A stretch of DNA of 38,967 nt from Alphaproteobacteria bacterium (GCA_009929775.1 RZZS01000017.1:1-38967), one strand, 5' to 3'. Counted from the stretch's first letter, positions 1 through 7,748 are shown. The notes: generated by a model from the sequence alone, not told the origin. Program-made: numbers and translations.

Positions 1-16
1 CAAGACTTTCATACAT
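1..16 (-). CDS. Possible start of a gene running off the left edge
   Basis: Reading leftward, an ATG at 16-14 is preceded by AAGGAG with a 7-base spacer, which is a strong ribosome binding site. Only five codons (MYESL) lie inside the window, so nothing can be said about function. The site also lies just downstream of the broken acetyltransferase reading frame. It could therefore be a real gene start or an accidental match. Confidence 0.3.
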
Positions 17-59
17 TTGCGGACTCCTTGATTCGCAACAAAGAATCCCAAATTATGAA

Positions 60-200
60 TCATCTCACCGCCTTATCCCACTGTGTCGGGTACTGTGGCG
101 CCTGACACAATTCGCGCACGCGAATTCTTCCGGCCATTAGTTCCTTATCCAGAGGGTCGTATGGCTCTCCTGCCAACATTTTATCGCGTTCTGTTCTCAC
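60..200 (-). pseudogene. Truncated sugar O-acetyltransferase (maltose acetyltransferase N-terminus)
   Basis: A 46-codon frame opens with GTG at 200, preceded by an AAGGA ribosome binding site 7 bases upstream. Residues 5-31 match the N-terminal Mac domain of maltose/galactoside O-acetyltransferases (the KMLAGEPYDPLDKEL segment, then a basic helix). Full-length members have about 185 residues with a left-handed beta-helix of hexapeptide repeats. Here similarity stops near residue 32 and the frame ends 14 codons later, so the catalytic domain is missing. The retained ribosome binding site suggests recent decay. What is seen: the N-terminal motif and the early stop. Inferred: loss of the 3' part by deletion or insertion. 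The 60 bases further downstream carry no hexapeptide repeats in any frame I checked. Confidence 0.5.
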
Positions 201-232
201 GTTCCCGTCCTTTTCAAAGCAAGGAAGCGCGA

Positions 233-1135
233 TCATAGACCGCCGGGCGGTGGCCCGCAATTTCTGCGGCTTTCCATGACCAGCGCGCTGAGTTTCGCAA
301 GGCACTCGCCGCGCGTCGTGCTCTTGCGCGATACGAGGGCGATGATGCGTGACGGGCAGGGGGCACGGAAGGGGATATAGCGGATCGGGCCGCCGGGGAT
401 CGCGGCGATTTCGGGGATCAGCGTGACGCCCATGTTCGCGGCGACCATCTGGCGCAGTGTCTCGAGGCTCGTGGCCCGGAAGTCGGAATGTTCCGATGCG
501 CCCATCATCCCGCAAACGTCGAGCGCCTGAGCGCGCAGGCAGTGCCCTTCCTCGAGAAGCAAAAGCGGTTCGCCCGCAATATCGGACAGCGAGACGCATT
601 TCCGGTTCTCGAGCGAATGCCCGGCCGGGACGGCCAGTGCGAACCGGTCCTCGAAAAGAGGCCGCGCCTCGAGCCCGTCTTCCTCGACGGGCAGGGCGAT
701 GAAGGCGGCGTCGATCCGGCCGTCCTTGAGTCCGGCGAGAAGTTGCGCTGTTTTTTCCTCGATCAGGAAAAGTTTGAGGTCGGGCATGGCCAACCGGATG
801 CGCGGCACGATCTCTGGAAAAAGGTAGGGCGAGAGCGTCGGGAACGCGCCGAGCCGTAAATTTCCGGCCAGCGGGTCCTGATGCGCCCGGGCGAGGTCGG
901 CGATGCCCCGTGCCTCGTCGATCACGCGGCGCGCGCGGTCGATGATTTCGCGTCCGACGGCGGTCGGGAAAACCTGCTTGTTCGTTCGCTCGAACAGTTG
1001 GACCCGGAACTCGTCCTCAAGCTTTTTAATTTGCATGGAGAGGGCGGGCTGGCTAACGTGGCAGGCCTCGGCGGCCTTGCCGAAATGCCGGTGGTCCGCG
1101 ACGGCAACAAGATATTCAAGATCGCGCAAATTCAT
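233..1135 (-). CDS. oxyR: OxyR, LysR-family hydrogen peroxide sensor and regulator
   Basis: This 300-residue LysR-type regulator has a winged helix-turn-helix in residues 1-60 and a periplasmic-binding-protein-like sensor domain from about residue 92. The sensor contains the OxyR redox pair: Cys199 in GHCLRAQ and Cys208, the same numbering as the E. coli protein. In the family, peroxide oxidises the first Cys, which forms a disulfide with the second and switches DNA contacts to activate antioxidant genes. It is transcribed divergently from ahpC across a 119-base gap holding two dyads (see 1139-1184), the classic arrangement for OxyR controlling both genes. The start ATG at 1135 has no clear ribosome binding site, but it gives the normal family N-terminus (MNLRDLEYLV). 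Confidence in OxyR rather than a generic LysR protein is high because of the Cys pair and the neighbours. Confidence 0.93.
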   Translation of the reverse strand: MNLRDLEYLVAVADHRHFGKAAEACHVSQPALSMQIKKLEDEFRVQLFERTNKQVFPTAVGREIIDRARRVIDEARGIADLARAHQDPLAGNLRLGAFPTLSPYLFPEIVPRIRLAMPDLKLFLIEEKTAQLLAGLKDGRIDAAFIALPVEEDGLEARPLFEDRFALAVPAGHSLENRKCVSLSDIAGEPLLLLEEGHCLRAQALDVCGMMGASEHSDFRATSLETLRQMVAANMGVTLIPEIAAIPGGPIRYIPFRAPCPSRIIALVSRKSTTRGECLAKLSALVMESRRNCGPPPGGL

Positions 1136-1138
1136 GCG

Positions 1139-1184
1139 ATAAGCATATCTTATTGTCGTTATAAGAACAATATAGTGTTGTTAT
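1139..1184. promoter_or_regulatory. Probable OxyR operator between oxyR and ahpC
   Basis: Two AT-rich dyads lie in the divergent gap. The first, 1139-1153, has perfect 5-base arms (ATAAG/CTTAT) around a 5-base centre. The second, 1161-1184, is a 24-base imperfect palindrome pairing at 10 of 12 positions. Together they span 46 bases, close to the footprint known for OxyR tetramers, which contact four spaced half-sites. Binding by OxyR is inferred from position, symmetry and the neighbouring gene. The exact match to the E. coli consensus is weak. Confidence 0.5.
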
Positions 1185-1254
1185 CGGCGGGTGGCTGGCA
1201 TAGTCACCCTCGCAAACCGAATTCATATCCATTTCCCAAGATAGGAGAACTACC

Positions 1255-1818
1255 ATGCTCGGAGTCGGATCCAAACTTCCCGCGTTCAGCGTCAAGGCGA
1301 CGGCGGCAAAGCCGCTTGCGGACATCAATATCGACAACGTGTTTGTCGACGTCACGAACGAGAGCTATCAGGGCAAGTGGCTCGTTCTGTTTTTCTATCC
1401 GAAGGACTTCACGTTCGTGTGCCCGACAGAGATCGCCGCGTTCGGCGACCTGAACGAGGAATTCGCTGACCGCGACGCGCAAGTTCTCGGGGCGAGCGTC
1501 GACAGCGAATTCGTTCACTGGGCCTGGCGCAAGCACCAGGAAGAACTGAAGGACCTGCCGTTCCCGCTGCTCGCCGACGTGCGCCGCGAACTGTCCACGT
1601 CGCTCGGCATTCTCGATGAGAAGGAAGGCGTTTCGCAACGCGCTACCTTCATTGTCGATCCGCAAGGAATCATCCGTTTCGTGATGGTCACGGATCTGAA
1701 TGTCGGCCGCAACCCGAAGGAAGTGCTGCGCATTCTCGACGCGCTGCAGACCGACGAGCTGTGCCCGTGCAACTGGAACAAGGGCGACAAGACGATCGAC
1801 CTGGCGGAAGCGGCGTAA
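1255..1818 (+). CDS. ahpC: AhpC, alkyl hydroperoxide reductase peroxiredoxin
   Basis: This 187-residue peroxiredoxin reduces hydrogen peroxide and organic hydroperoxides in the cytoplasm. The peroxidatic cysteine is Cys56 in FVCPTE. Near the C-terminus are two cysteines, Cys170 and Cys172, in ELCPCNW. That three-cysteine pattern is typical of AhpC proteins recycled by AhpD (as in Mycobacterium) rather than by AhpF, and ahpD is the next gene downstream. The ATG at 1255 follows AGGAGA at good spacing. The gene is divergent from oxyR and is probably induced by peroxide through the operator at 1139-1184. No ahpF is visible in the window. Confidence 0.96.
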   Translation: MLGVGSKLPAFSVKATAAKPLADINIDNVFVDVTNESYQGKWLVLFFYPKDFTFVCPTEIAAFGDLNEEFADRDAQVLGASVDSEFVHWAWRKHQEELKDLPFPLLADVRRELSTSLGILDEKEGVSQRATFIVDPQGIIRFVMVTDLNVGRNPKEVLRILDALQTDELCPCNWNKGDKTIDLAEAA

Positions 1819-1831
1819 GCCCGTACCGTTG

Positions 1832-1860
1832 ACCCCTTCTCCCCGTGAGGGGGAAGGGGT
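1832..1860. repeat. GC-rich hairpin between ahpC and ahpD
   Basis: ACCCCTTCTCCCC pairs with GGGGGAAGGGGT around a GTGA loop. It belongs to the family of short C-rich/G-rich palindromes found elsewhere in the window, for example 30184-30204 and 36328-36350. No run of T follows, so it is not a canonical terminator, though it could stabilise the ahpC message or set the ahpC:ahpD ratio. Confidence 0.7.
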
Positions 1861-1893
1861 AACAGAAAACAAACCAATAGCGGAGTTGAGAGA

Positions 1894-2421
1894 ATGACCG
1901 TACAGGAAATACGATCCGGCCTTGGCGAATATGCCAAAGACATTAAAATCAACCTCGGGACGGTCCTCACCGAAGAGGGCGCGCCGGGGCTGAGCGAAAA
2001 CCAGATCTTCGGCATCGCCCTTGCCTCGGCCTATACCACGAAGCAGAAGGTCCTGATCGAAGCCGTCCGCGCCGACGCGGAAGAGGTTCTTTCCGAAGCG
2101 GAAGTGAACGCGGCGAAGCTGGCCGCGACGCTGATGGGCATGACGAACGTCTATTATCGCTTTACCCATCTCGTGAGCGACAAGGAATATGCCAAAATGT
2201 CCGCGAAACTGCGGATGAACGCGATGGCAAATCCCGGGATCGAAAAAGTCGATTTCGAGCTTTATTCGCTTGCCGTGTCGGCGATCAACGGCTGCGGCAT
2301 GTGCATGGACGCCCACGTCGCGCAGGTCGAAAAAGCCGGAATATCCAGGGAAGGCGTGCAGTCCTGCATCCGTATCGCCGCCGTCCTACACGCTGCCGCG
2401 CAGGCGGTGGTGATCGGGTAA
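1894..2421 (+). CDS. ahpD: AhpD, alkylhydroperoxidase that recycles AhpC
   Basis: This 175-residue all-helical protein of the carboxymuconolactone decarboxylase/AhpD fold has the catalytic Cys134-x-x-Cys137 motif followed by His141 (NGCGMCMDAH), plus the upstream acidic residue Glu122 expected for the proton relay. In the known system AhpD takes electrons from lipoylated dihydrolipoamide succinyltransferase and reduces the AhpC disulfide; it also has weak peroxidase activity. It starts 75 bases after ahpC behind GGAGTTGAGAG and is very probably co-transcribed. A hairpin with a T run follows at 2451-2486. Confidence 0.95.
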   Translation: MTVQEIRSGLGEYAKDIKINLGTVLTEEGAPGLSENQIFGIALASAYTTKQKVLIEAVRADAEEVLSEAEVNAAKLAATLMGMTNVYYRFTHLVSDKEYAKMSAKLRMNAMANPGIEKVDFELYSLAVSAINGCGMCMDAHVAQVEKAGISREGVQSCIRIAAVLHAAAQAVVIG

Positions 2422-2450
2422 CTCTCTCCGAAATTCCGGAAATTCCAATC

Positions 2451-2486
2451 TCCGCTTGAGGCTGCTCCCTCAGGCGGATTTTTTTT
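2451..2486 (+). terminator. Rho-independent terminator after ahpD
   Basis: A stem pairing TCCGC-TGAGG with CCTCA-GCGGA around a short loop is followed by eight T residues. It lies between convergent genes and ends at the stop codon of the ABC transporter gene. It is oriented to stop ahpC-ahpD transcription. Confidence 0.85.
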
Positions 2487-4323
2487 ACCCGCCGTCTCCG
2501 AGGAAGCCGCCGCTTTGCAGGTTCCAGAGCTTCGCGTAAAAGCCGCCGCGTTTCAGCAGGCTGTCGTGGGTGCCGTCCTCGACGATCTTCCCGTTGTCCA
2601 TGACGATCAGCCGGTCGAGACTCGCGATGGTCGAGAGCCTGTGCGCGATGGCGATGACGGTCCGGCCCTGCATGAGGTCGTGCATGCTCTGCCGGATGGC
2701 GATCTCGGACTCGGAATCGAGCGCGCTCGTGGCCTCGTCGAGAACGAGGATCGGGGCGTTCTTGAGGATGGCGCGGGCGATGGCGATACGCTGGCGCTGG
2801 CCGCCCGACAGCTTGACGCCGCGTTCGCCCACCTTTGCGTCGAGCCCCAGGCTCCCTTCCTTGTCGAGAAGGCTTTCCACAAACGCTTCCGCGTGCGCGC
2901 TTTGCAGGGATTTTCGAATGTCCGCTTCGGATGCTTCGGGGCGACCGTACCGGACGTTGTCGCGCAATGTGCGGTGAAGCAGGGAGGTGTCCTGCGTCAC
3001 AACGGCAATCTGTTCCCTTAACGAGTCCTGCGTGCAGGCGCCGATATTCTGATGGTCGATGAGGATCTCGCCTTCTTCGGGCTCGTACAGGCGCAGCAGG
3101 AGGCTGACGAGCGTGCTTTTTCCCGCGCCGGAAGGGCCGACAACCCCGACTTTCTGTCCGGGAGGAATGTCGAGATTCAGATTTTCGATGACACCGCTCT
3201 TCTTGCCGTAATGAAAGCACAGGTTCCGGATGGAAATGGCGCCTTCCCGGATCTCGAGCCGCCTCGCGCCGGGGCGGTCGGTGATGCCGAGCGGTCTGGA
3301 AATCGTTTTGATGCCGTCGTCCACGACGCCGATATTTTCGAAGATCATGGTGATTTCCATCATGATCCACCCCGACATGCGCGTCATCTGGATCAGCAGG
3401 GGGAGAGCCATGGCGATGGTTCCGGCCGTGATCTGCCCCTGTCCCCACAGATAGAGCGAAACGGCCCCCGCGGATACGATCATCACATGGTGCGCAAGCG
3501 TCAGCAATGAGCGCATGACCCAGAACATGCGCTCCCGTTCTCCGGACGAGGCCGTGTGTTTAAGCATGGACTCCACCGTGTGGCGGTCCTCGCTTGCCTT
3601 GCGGGCGAAAAGTTTGACGGTCAGGATGTTGGTGTAGCTGTCGGCGATCTTGCCGATCACGTCGCTGAAATCATCGGCGATTTCGGCCGACTTTCGGCGC
3701 AGGCGTGGAATGAAGTACCACAGCGTTCCGATATAAAAGGCAAGCCACAGCAGCGGCGGGACGGCCAGAGCGGCACTGGCCTCGAACAGCAGAGCAAGGG
3801 TCGTGCCCGTAAAGATCAGCACGTACCAGACGGCCTCGATGCCCCGCTCGACGGTCGAGCGGAGAGCGTAGGGGGTCTGGCCGAGCTTGTTGGCGATCCG
3901 TCCGGCGAAATCATCATGGAAGAACGCGATGTCCTGTTGCAGGACGTACCAGTGGTTCTGCCGCCGGACCTTGTTTGCAAAGCGCGGCATGAAAATCGAG
4001 AGGACGAAATAATGCACGAAGGAAACGAGCGGAATCACAACGGCAATCACCAACGCGGCCGCAAGAAAGAAGGGCCCCTCCTTTGCCCACAGGGCGGGCC
4101 AGTCTTCCGCCGCCGCGACCTTGTCGACGATCCGGCCGACGAACCAGGGCAGGCTGACATCGAGAAGGGCGACGAGCATGTTCAGTATGGCAAGCGCGAT
4201 CAGGATGCCCTTTATCTGCTTCATGTACTTCATGAAGTACCGGCCCAGCGTATCCGGCGGGGCAGGATCGGGCGGTAGCGGCTCGACCGCGACAAGGCTG
4301 GCAATAAAATCTTTGAACGGCAT
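2485..4323 (-). CDS. ABC exporter, fused transmembrane and ATPase domains
   Basis: This 612-residue half-transporter of the MsbA/multidrug exporter type sits in the inner membrane and works as a homodimer or heterodimer. The membrane domain spans roughly residues 30-340 with six hydrophobic segments. The nucleotide-binding domain has Walker A at 396-403 (GPSGAGKS), the signature LSGGQ at 505-509 and Walker B ILVLDE at 525-530, followed by an H-loop (IAHRLST). All catalytic motifs are intact. The substrate cannot be told from the sequence, and no partner or periplasmic gene is adjacent. The ATG at 4323 has no obvious ribosome binding site, and 227 bases separate it from the end of rng with no recognisable gene between. 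It is convergent with ahpD. Confidence 0.9.
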   Translation of the reverse strand: MPFKDFIASLVAVEPLPPDPAPPDTLGRYFMKYMKQIKGILIALAILNMLVALLDVSLPWFVGRIVDKVAAAEDWPALWAKEGPFFLAAALVIAVVIPLVSFVHYFVLSIFMPRFANKVRRQNHWYVLQQDIAFFHDDFAGRIANKLGQTPYALRSTVERGIEAVWYVLIFTGTTLALLFEASAALAVPPLLWLAFYIGTLWYFIPRLRRKSAEIADDFSDVIGKIADSYTNILTVKLFARKASEDRHTVESMLKHTASSGERERMFWVMRSLLTLAHHVMIVSAGAVSLYLWGQGQITAGTIAMALPLLIQMTRMSGWIMMEITMIFENIGVVDDGIKTISRPLGITDRPGARRLEIREGAISIRNLCFHYGKKSGVIENLNLDIPPGQKVGVVGPSGAGKSTLVSLLLRLYEPEEGEILIDHQNIGACTQDSLREQIAVVTQDTSLLHRTLRDNVRYGRPEASEADIRKSLQSAHAEAFVESLLDKEGSLGLDAKVGERGVKLSGGQRQRIAIARAILKNAPILVLDEATSALDSESEIAIRQSMHDLMQGRTVIAIAHRLSTIASLDRLIVMDNGKIVEDGTHDSLLKRGGFYAKLWNLQSGGFLGDGG

Positions 4324-4550
4324 ACGGAAAAATCGGCTATTGCCCGCCGCCGGTCAAGGAGTGATTTGCTTTTCGGGACTCTCGCTTGACGCGGCGACAA
4401 AGGGGAGGGTGCCGTCGGTTCGGTAGTCTGGTCTCCGGCGCGAACTTTCTGTTTCTCTCCTCGATTGCCGGACTTCTGGATTGGCGTCGCTTCTCCTTCT
4501 CTTGCCGGGTTGCCGAATTCTTTCAAACAGCTGATAGGTGTCCGGCCGTC

Positions 4551-5774
4551 TTATCCTACTTCAACCCGTTCGATCAGCGACGGCGTCCTTCTGTTGCGCG
4601 TGATCTCGATCAGGCCGAGCGCGGTCATGCCGTGGATTTGCACGGTGCAGGGGTCTTCGTTGAAGTGTTTTTCGAGTTCGGCGATGAGGATGCCTTCGTC
4701 CTTTTTCGATTTTAGTTTGAGGGCGTCCATGATGACGATGCCGCCGATATTACGTACGCGGATATGCTTGGCGAGCTCGGCCGCGGCCTCGAGATTGACG
4801 GCAAGGTTCGCGCGGCGGTCCGTGCCGCGGTTGACGTCAACGACCGTGAGCGCCGCCGTGTGCTCGATGATGATGTTGCCGCCGGAGGGGAGCACCGCGT
4901 AGGACTGAAACATCTTCTCGATCTGGCCCATGATATCGCGGTGGAAGAAAAGGCTTAAATCCGCGTAGGGGTTTTCGAGTTCGATCGGTTTGATCTTGGT
5001 GACGAGGTCCGGGCCGTAAAGCTCGCACCATTCCTCGACGCTCTCGAACTGCTCCATGGTGACGATCTCGATGCGACCGATGGTTTGCGCGGCCTGATCG
5101 CTCAACGACCGCTGGATCGCGTCGGGGCCTTCCATGATGAGCTGGGGCGAGTCGCCCTTGAACCATGGCTGGATCCGTCTCCAGATTTCGCGAAGGAGCT
5201 TCGCCTCGCGCACCAGCACGTCGCTCTGGGTGTTCAGCGCAGCGGCGCGCAGGATGCAGCCCTGGACAGGTTCCATCTGGCGCATCATGTCGAGCAGCTG
5301 GCGGCGGAGCTTCTTGTCCTTGATACGCCGGGAAATCTGGTTGTCCGCCATGCGCGGCGCGTAGATGAGATAGCGTCCGGGGAAGGTGATGTTCATGCTC
5401 ATGCGCGGGGATTTGTGCTCGGGCGCGGCGGTGTCGTCGGCGGTGGTGGGGACGTAGCCCGCCTTTGCCTGCACGGCGATCATCTGACCTGGGCTCAGGA
5501 TTTTGCCGATGGCCTCCGCGCCGCCTTTGCGGGTCTTGCCGTCAGGTCCATCTAGGCGCAAGTCGTTGTTGAAAAGGATGCCGGTATTGTCGCCATCGAG
5601 ATCAAGAAAGGCGGCGTCGAGGGCAGCATCGATACGCGCAACTCTGGCCCAGTAAATTGATCCCCAGCGCACTTCCTCGTATTCCGGGTCGATTTCGAGC
5701 CCCGCAAGCGTGCCCTTTTTATCGAGCGCCGCGACCCAGAGAGAGCCGTCCTTTTCGTCGATTAAAATGTCCAA
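4551..5774 (-). CDS. rng: Ribonuclease E/G family protein, short form
   Basis: This 407-residue endoribonuclease has an N-terminal S1-type RNA-binding region (about residues 35-130, with a low-complexity insertion near 72-125) and the RNase E/G catalytic domain. The metal-binding aspartates are Asp313 in VVDVNRG and Asp350 in IVIMDAL, equivalent to Asp303 and Asp346 of E. coli RNase E. There is no long C-terminal degradosome scaffold, so this is the short RNase G-like form that commonly follows maf in alphaproteobacteria. The start is TTG at 5774 behind AAAGGCGG; an in-frame stop closes the frame a few codons upstream and no ATG is available. The gene lies 18 bases after maf. yacG, which often follows, was not found. 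Confidence 0.9.
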   Translation of the reverse strand: MDILIDEKDGSLWVAALDKKGTLAGLEIDPEYEEVRWGSIYWARVARIDAALDAAFLDLDGDNTGILFNNDLRLDGPDGKTRKGGAEAIGKILSPGQMIAVQAKAGYVPTTADDTAAPEHKSPRMSMNITFPGRYLIYAPRMADNQISRRIKDKKLRRQLLDMMRQMEPVQGCILRAAALNTQSDVLVREAKLLREIWRRIQPWFKGDSPQLIMEGPDAIQRSLSDQAAQTIGRIEIVTMEQFESVEEWCELYGPDLVTKIKPIELENPYADLSLFFHRDIMGQIEKMFQSYAVLPSGGNIIIEHTAALTVVDVNRGTDRRANLAVNLEAAAELAKHIRVRNIGGIVIMDALKLKSKKDEGILIAELEKHFNEDPCTVQIHGMTALGLIEITRNRRTPSLIERVEVG

Positions 5775-5792
5775 AACAATCCGCCTTTCGGG

Positions 5793-6479
5793 CTATGCCG
5801 GGCGAGAATTTGTCTGGAAAAAACCGGTCCCGCCGAGCATCTGCCGGGTATTATAAAGGCATAAACCGACTACGTTTGTATAGGAGCCCTGAAGGGATTT
5901 TACGAAGGCACCTGCGAGTCCCTGAATTCCGTATCCTCCCGCCTTGCCTTGCCATTCGCCGCTGTCGATATAGAGCTGCGTTTCCTCGCTTGAGAGGCGC
6001 TTGAAGTGGACGACGGTCTGAACGATTCGGGATTTGAGTGCGCCGTCGGGCGTTATCAGCGCGATGCCGCCATAGACGCAGTGGCGGCGGCCCGAGAGCA
6101 TGTCGAGGCAGGCACGGGCTTCGTCGACCGTTTCCGCCTTGGGCAGAATGCGGCGACCGCAGGTGACCACGGTATCGGCGGCAAGGATGAAGGTGCGATG
6201 AGCAGCCTCTCCCTGTGGGGAGAGGGCTTTTTCCGCGACTTCGAAAACCGCCCGCGCCTTCGCTTCCGCGAGCCGCAGCGCGAGATCGCGCGGCAACTCG
6301 TTCCTGAGGGGCGTTTCGTCGATGTCGGCGGGGAGGATTCGTTCCGGGACGATGCCGATCTGTTTCAGCAACTCCAGCCTGCGCGGCGAGGCGGAGGCGA
6401 GGGTCAGCCCGCTCGAATCTCCGAACTTTCGAATCTCCGAATGGCTGGTCACAGGGCGGTCATCCAATACAGGCTCCAC
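5793..6479 (-). CDS. maf: Maf-type nucleoside triphosphate pyrophosphatase
   Basis: Maf proteins hydrolyse non-canonical or canonical NTPs to NMP and pyrophosphate and can delay septation. The hallmark LASASPRRLELL begins near residue 27, followed by the DETP segment and ILAADTVV. The length is 228 residues against about 190-200 usually, and both extra stretches coincide with repeats. About 25 residues before the hallmark are encoded by a palindromic repeat (6414-6512), and about 10 residues before ILAADTVV come from a short palindrome (6206-6226). No ATG is available near the start. GTG at 6479 opens the frame, with GTG at 6452 or a CTG just before the hallmark as alternatives. The gene lies between infA and rng in the usual order. 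Confidence 0.88.
   Translation of the reverse strand: MEPVLDDRPVTSHSEIRKFGDSSGLTLASASPRRLELLKQIGIVPERILPADIDETPLRNELPRDLALRLAEAKARAVFEVAEKALSPQGEAAHRTFILAADTVVTCGRRILPKAETVDEARACLDMLSGRRHCVYGGIALITPDGALKSRIVQTVVHFKRLSSEETQLYIDSGEWQGKAGGYGIQGLAGAFVKSLQGSYTNVVGLCLYNTRQMLGGTGFFQTNSRPA
6206..6226. repeat. Short palindrome in frame inside maf
   Basis: CCTCTCCC and GGGGAGAGG flank a TGT loop. The same family occurs between genes at 1832, 30184 and 36328. Here it encodes the ALSPQGEA stretch, which normal Maf proteins lack, so it looks like an in-frame insertion into a surface loop. Confidence 0.6.
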
Positions 6480-6512
6480 GGAGATTCGAAGATTCGAAAA
6501 ATCGGAGATCCG
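6414..6512. repeat. Inverted repeat of GATTCG units over the maf start
   Basis: The left arm (6414-6442) carries CGAATCTCCGAA units and the right arm (6480-6512) carries their complement, CGGAGATTCGAA, with a spacer of about 37 bases. The element covers the maf start and the gap to infA. A related stretch lies at 24805-24840. Confidence 0.6.
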
Positions 6513-6515
6513 GAA

Positions 6516-6734
6516 TTATTTTTCCCGGTAAATAATCCGGCCCTTGGTCAGGTCGTAGGGGGTCATCTCGACGATGACGGTGTCGCCCGCCAATACGCGG
6601 ATGCGGTTTTTGCGCATTTTTCCAGCGGTGTGCGCGAGCACCTCGTGGTCGTTCTCGAGTTTGACGCGGAACATCGCGTTGGGGAGGACCTCGGTCACGA
6701 CGCCCTTGAATTCGAGCAGATCTTCTTTCGCCAT
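6516..6734 (-). CDS. infA: Translation initiation factor IF-1
   Basis: This is a 72-residue single OB-fold protein of exactly the normal IF-1 length. It begins [13 protein letters not shown] and has the conserved core [19 protein letters not shown] and the C-terminal GRIIYR. IF-1 binds the 30S A site with IF-2 and IF-3 during initiation. The order UPF0262, LMW phosphatase, infA, maf, rng is common in alphaproteobacteria. The ATG at 6734 is unambiguous. Confidence 0.98.
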   Translation of the reverse strand: MAKEDLLEFKGVVTEVLPNAMFRVKLENDHEVLAHTAGKMRKNRIRVLAGDTVIVEMTPYDLTKGRIIYREK

Positions 6735-6792
6735 AAAGCCTTGTTATCCTGGGTTGTCCGAAAAAGTACTCTCTTATACTCCCGTGCCGTTC

Positions 6793-7254
6793 TTATTGCA
6801 AACCGCTTTTGGCGCGCACTTTGACGTCAAAACGGTTCTCGACGTGGCTGCGGATCTCGTCTCGCAGGCGTCGATAGGCTTCTATCATCTGGGTTTGCGA
6901 CAAACCGGCCATCACGCCCGGAGGTTCCGCTGTTTCCCAGTATTCCACAGATGCGCCGCAGTCTCCGGCGACCTCGCGCGCAAGAGGCAGCGCGGTTTCG
7001 GACAGCGCGATGACGAGGTCGAAATGTTCCTCGGCGACCGGGTGAAAGGTGCGCGGGCGGTGGGCACCTATCGGCAGGCCGAATTCCTTCATGGCCTTGA
7101 TGGCGAAGGCGTTCGGTCTGTCGTCTGCCACGACCCCTCCCGAGCGGACATGGGTCTGCTCGCCGAGAGCAACCTTTATCATGGCTTCGGCCATGGGAGA
7201 GCGCACGGCGTTGTGCGTACACAGGACGAGAATATTGCGGTTCCTGTCCGGCAT
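6793..7254 (-). CDS. Low-molecular-weight phosphotyrosine phosphatase/ArsC-like protein
   Basis: This 153-residue cytoplasmic protein has the phosphate-binding loop C-x5-R-S at Cys12-Arg18-Ser19 (CTHNAVRS) right after the first beta strand, as in low-molecular-weight tyrosine phosphatases and thioredoxin-linked arsenate reductases. Its sequence alone does not decide between phosphatase and arsenate reductase, and no other ars gene is nearby. I take ATG at 7254. A GTG three codons upstream (7263) overlaps the UPF0262 stop as GTGA and is a credible alternative giving translational coupling. The position next to infA is typical for this orthologue. Confidence 0.85.
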   Translation of the reverse strand: MPDRNRNILVLCTHNAVRSPMAEAMIKVALGEQTHVRSGGVVADDRPNAFAIKAMKEFGLPIGAHRPRTFHPVAEEHFDLVIALSETALPLAREVAGDCGASVEYWETAEPPGVMAGLSQTQMIEAYRRLRDEIRSHVENRFDVKVRAKSGLQ

Positions 7255-7259
7255 GGCGG

Positions 7260-7748
7260 TCACCGGTTCCGGGGTCGTCGACCGTGGAGGACGCAGATAA
7301 GCGTGAACAGGCGGCGGGCGGTGCGATGATCCATTTCGACCTTGTCCGCGAGCCGCGTTTGCAGCAGATCCGCACCCTCGTTATGGAGCGCCCGCCGACC
7401 CATGTCGATAGCTTCAAGCCGCGACGGACCCGCGTTCTGGCGGGCCTCCTGATAGCTCTGGCAGAGGATGAAATAGTCGGAAATCAGCTTCTGGTAAGGC
7501 CTGACGGAGAGCACGAGGATGGGCAGGTCCTTTCCCGTACTTTCCGTGATTTTCAACGCAAGCCGCCCCTCGATGATGGCCAGTTCAACATCGTAGGGGC
7601 CGTTCTCGTTTTCGACCGGGCGAAAGAGGCTGTCAGCGACAAGGTCGCGAACTGTGGTCTGGACGTTTTCGCACGGCGTTTTGCCGAGGGATTCGGGCAA
7701 ATCCCCGGCAAAGTGCAGGCTGCGAATGCGAAACCTCTCCCGGTTCAT
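7260..7748 (-). CDS. UPF0262 family protein of unknown function
   Basis: This 162-residue soluble protein begins MNRERFRIRSLHF and ends with an Arg-rich tail (LHGRRPRNR). Length, the internal YDVELAI...LALKI segment and the position before the LMW phosphatase and infA match the UPF0262 family, known almost only from alphaproteobacteria. No catalytic motif is apparent and the function is unknown. It usually sits next to hisD; hisD is missing here and hisG lies immediately upstream. Confidence 0.88.
   Translation of the reverse strand: MNRERFRIRSLHFAGDLPESLGKTPCENVQTTVRDLVADSLFRPVENENGPYDVELAIIEGRLALKITESTGKDLPILVLSVRPYQKLISDYFILCQSYQEARQNAGPSRLEAIDMGRRALHNEGADLLQTRLADKVEMDHRTARRLFTLICVLHGRRPRNR

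Noticed and set aside
1832..1860. Terminator between ahpC and ahpD
   Set aside because: The hairpin is strong but lacks a T run and belongs to a repeat family found elsewhere, so it is listed as a repeat.
1204..2316. 370-codon minus-strand frame opposite ahpC and ahpD
   Set aside because: Composition is His/Arg-rich and it covers two well-identified genes, so it is a shadow.
4324..4550. yacG (small zinc protein) expected after rng
   Set aside because: No frame in this gap has the paired Cys-x-x-Cys motifs of YacG; the open frame seen has a composition typical of non-coding DNA.
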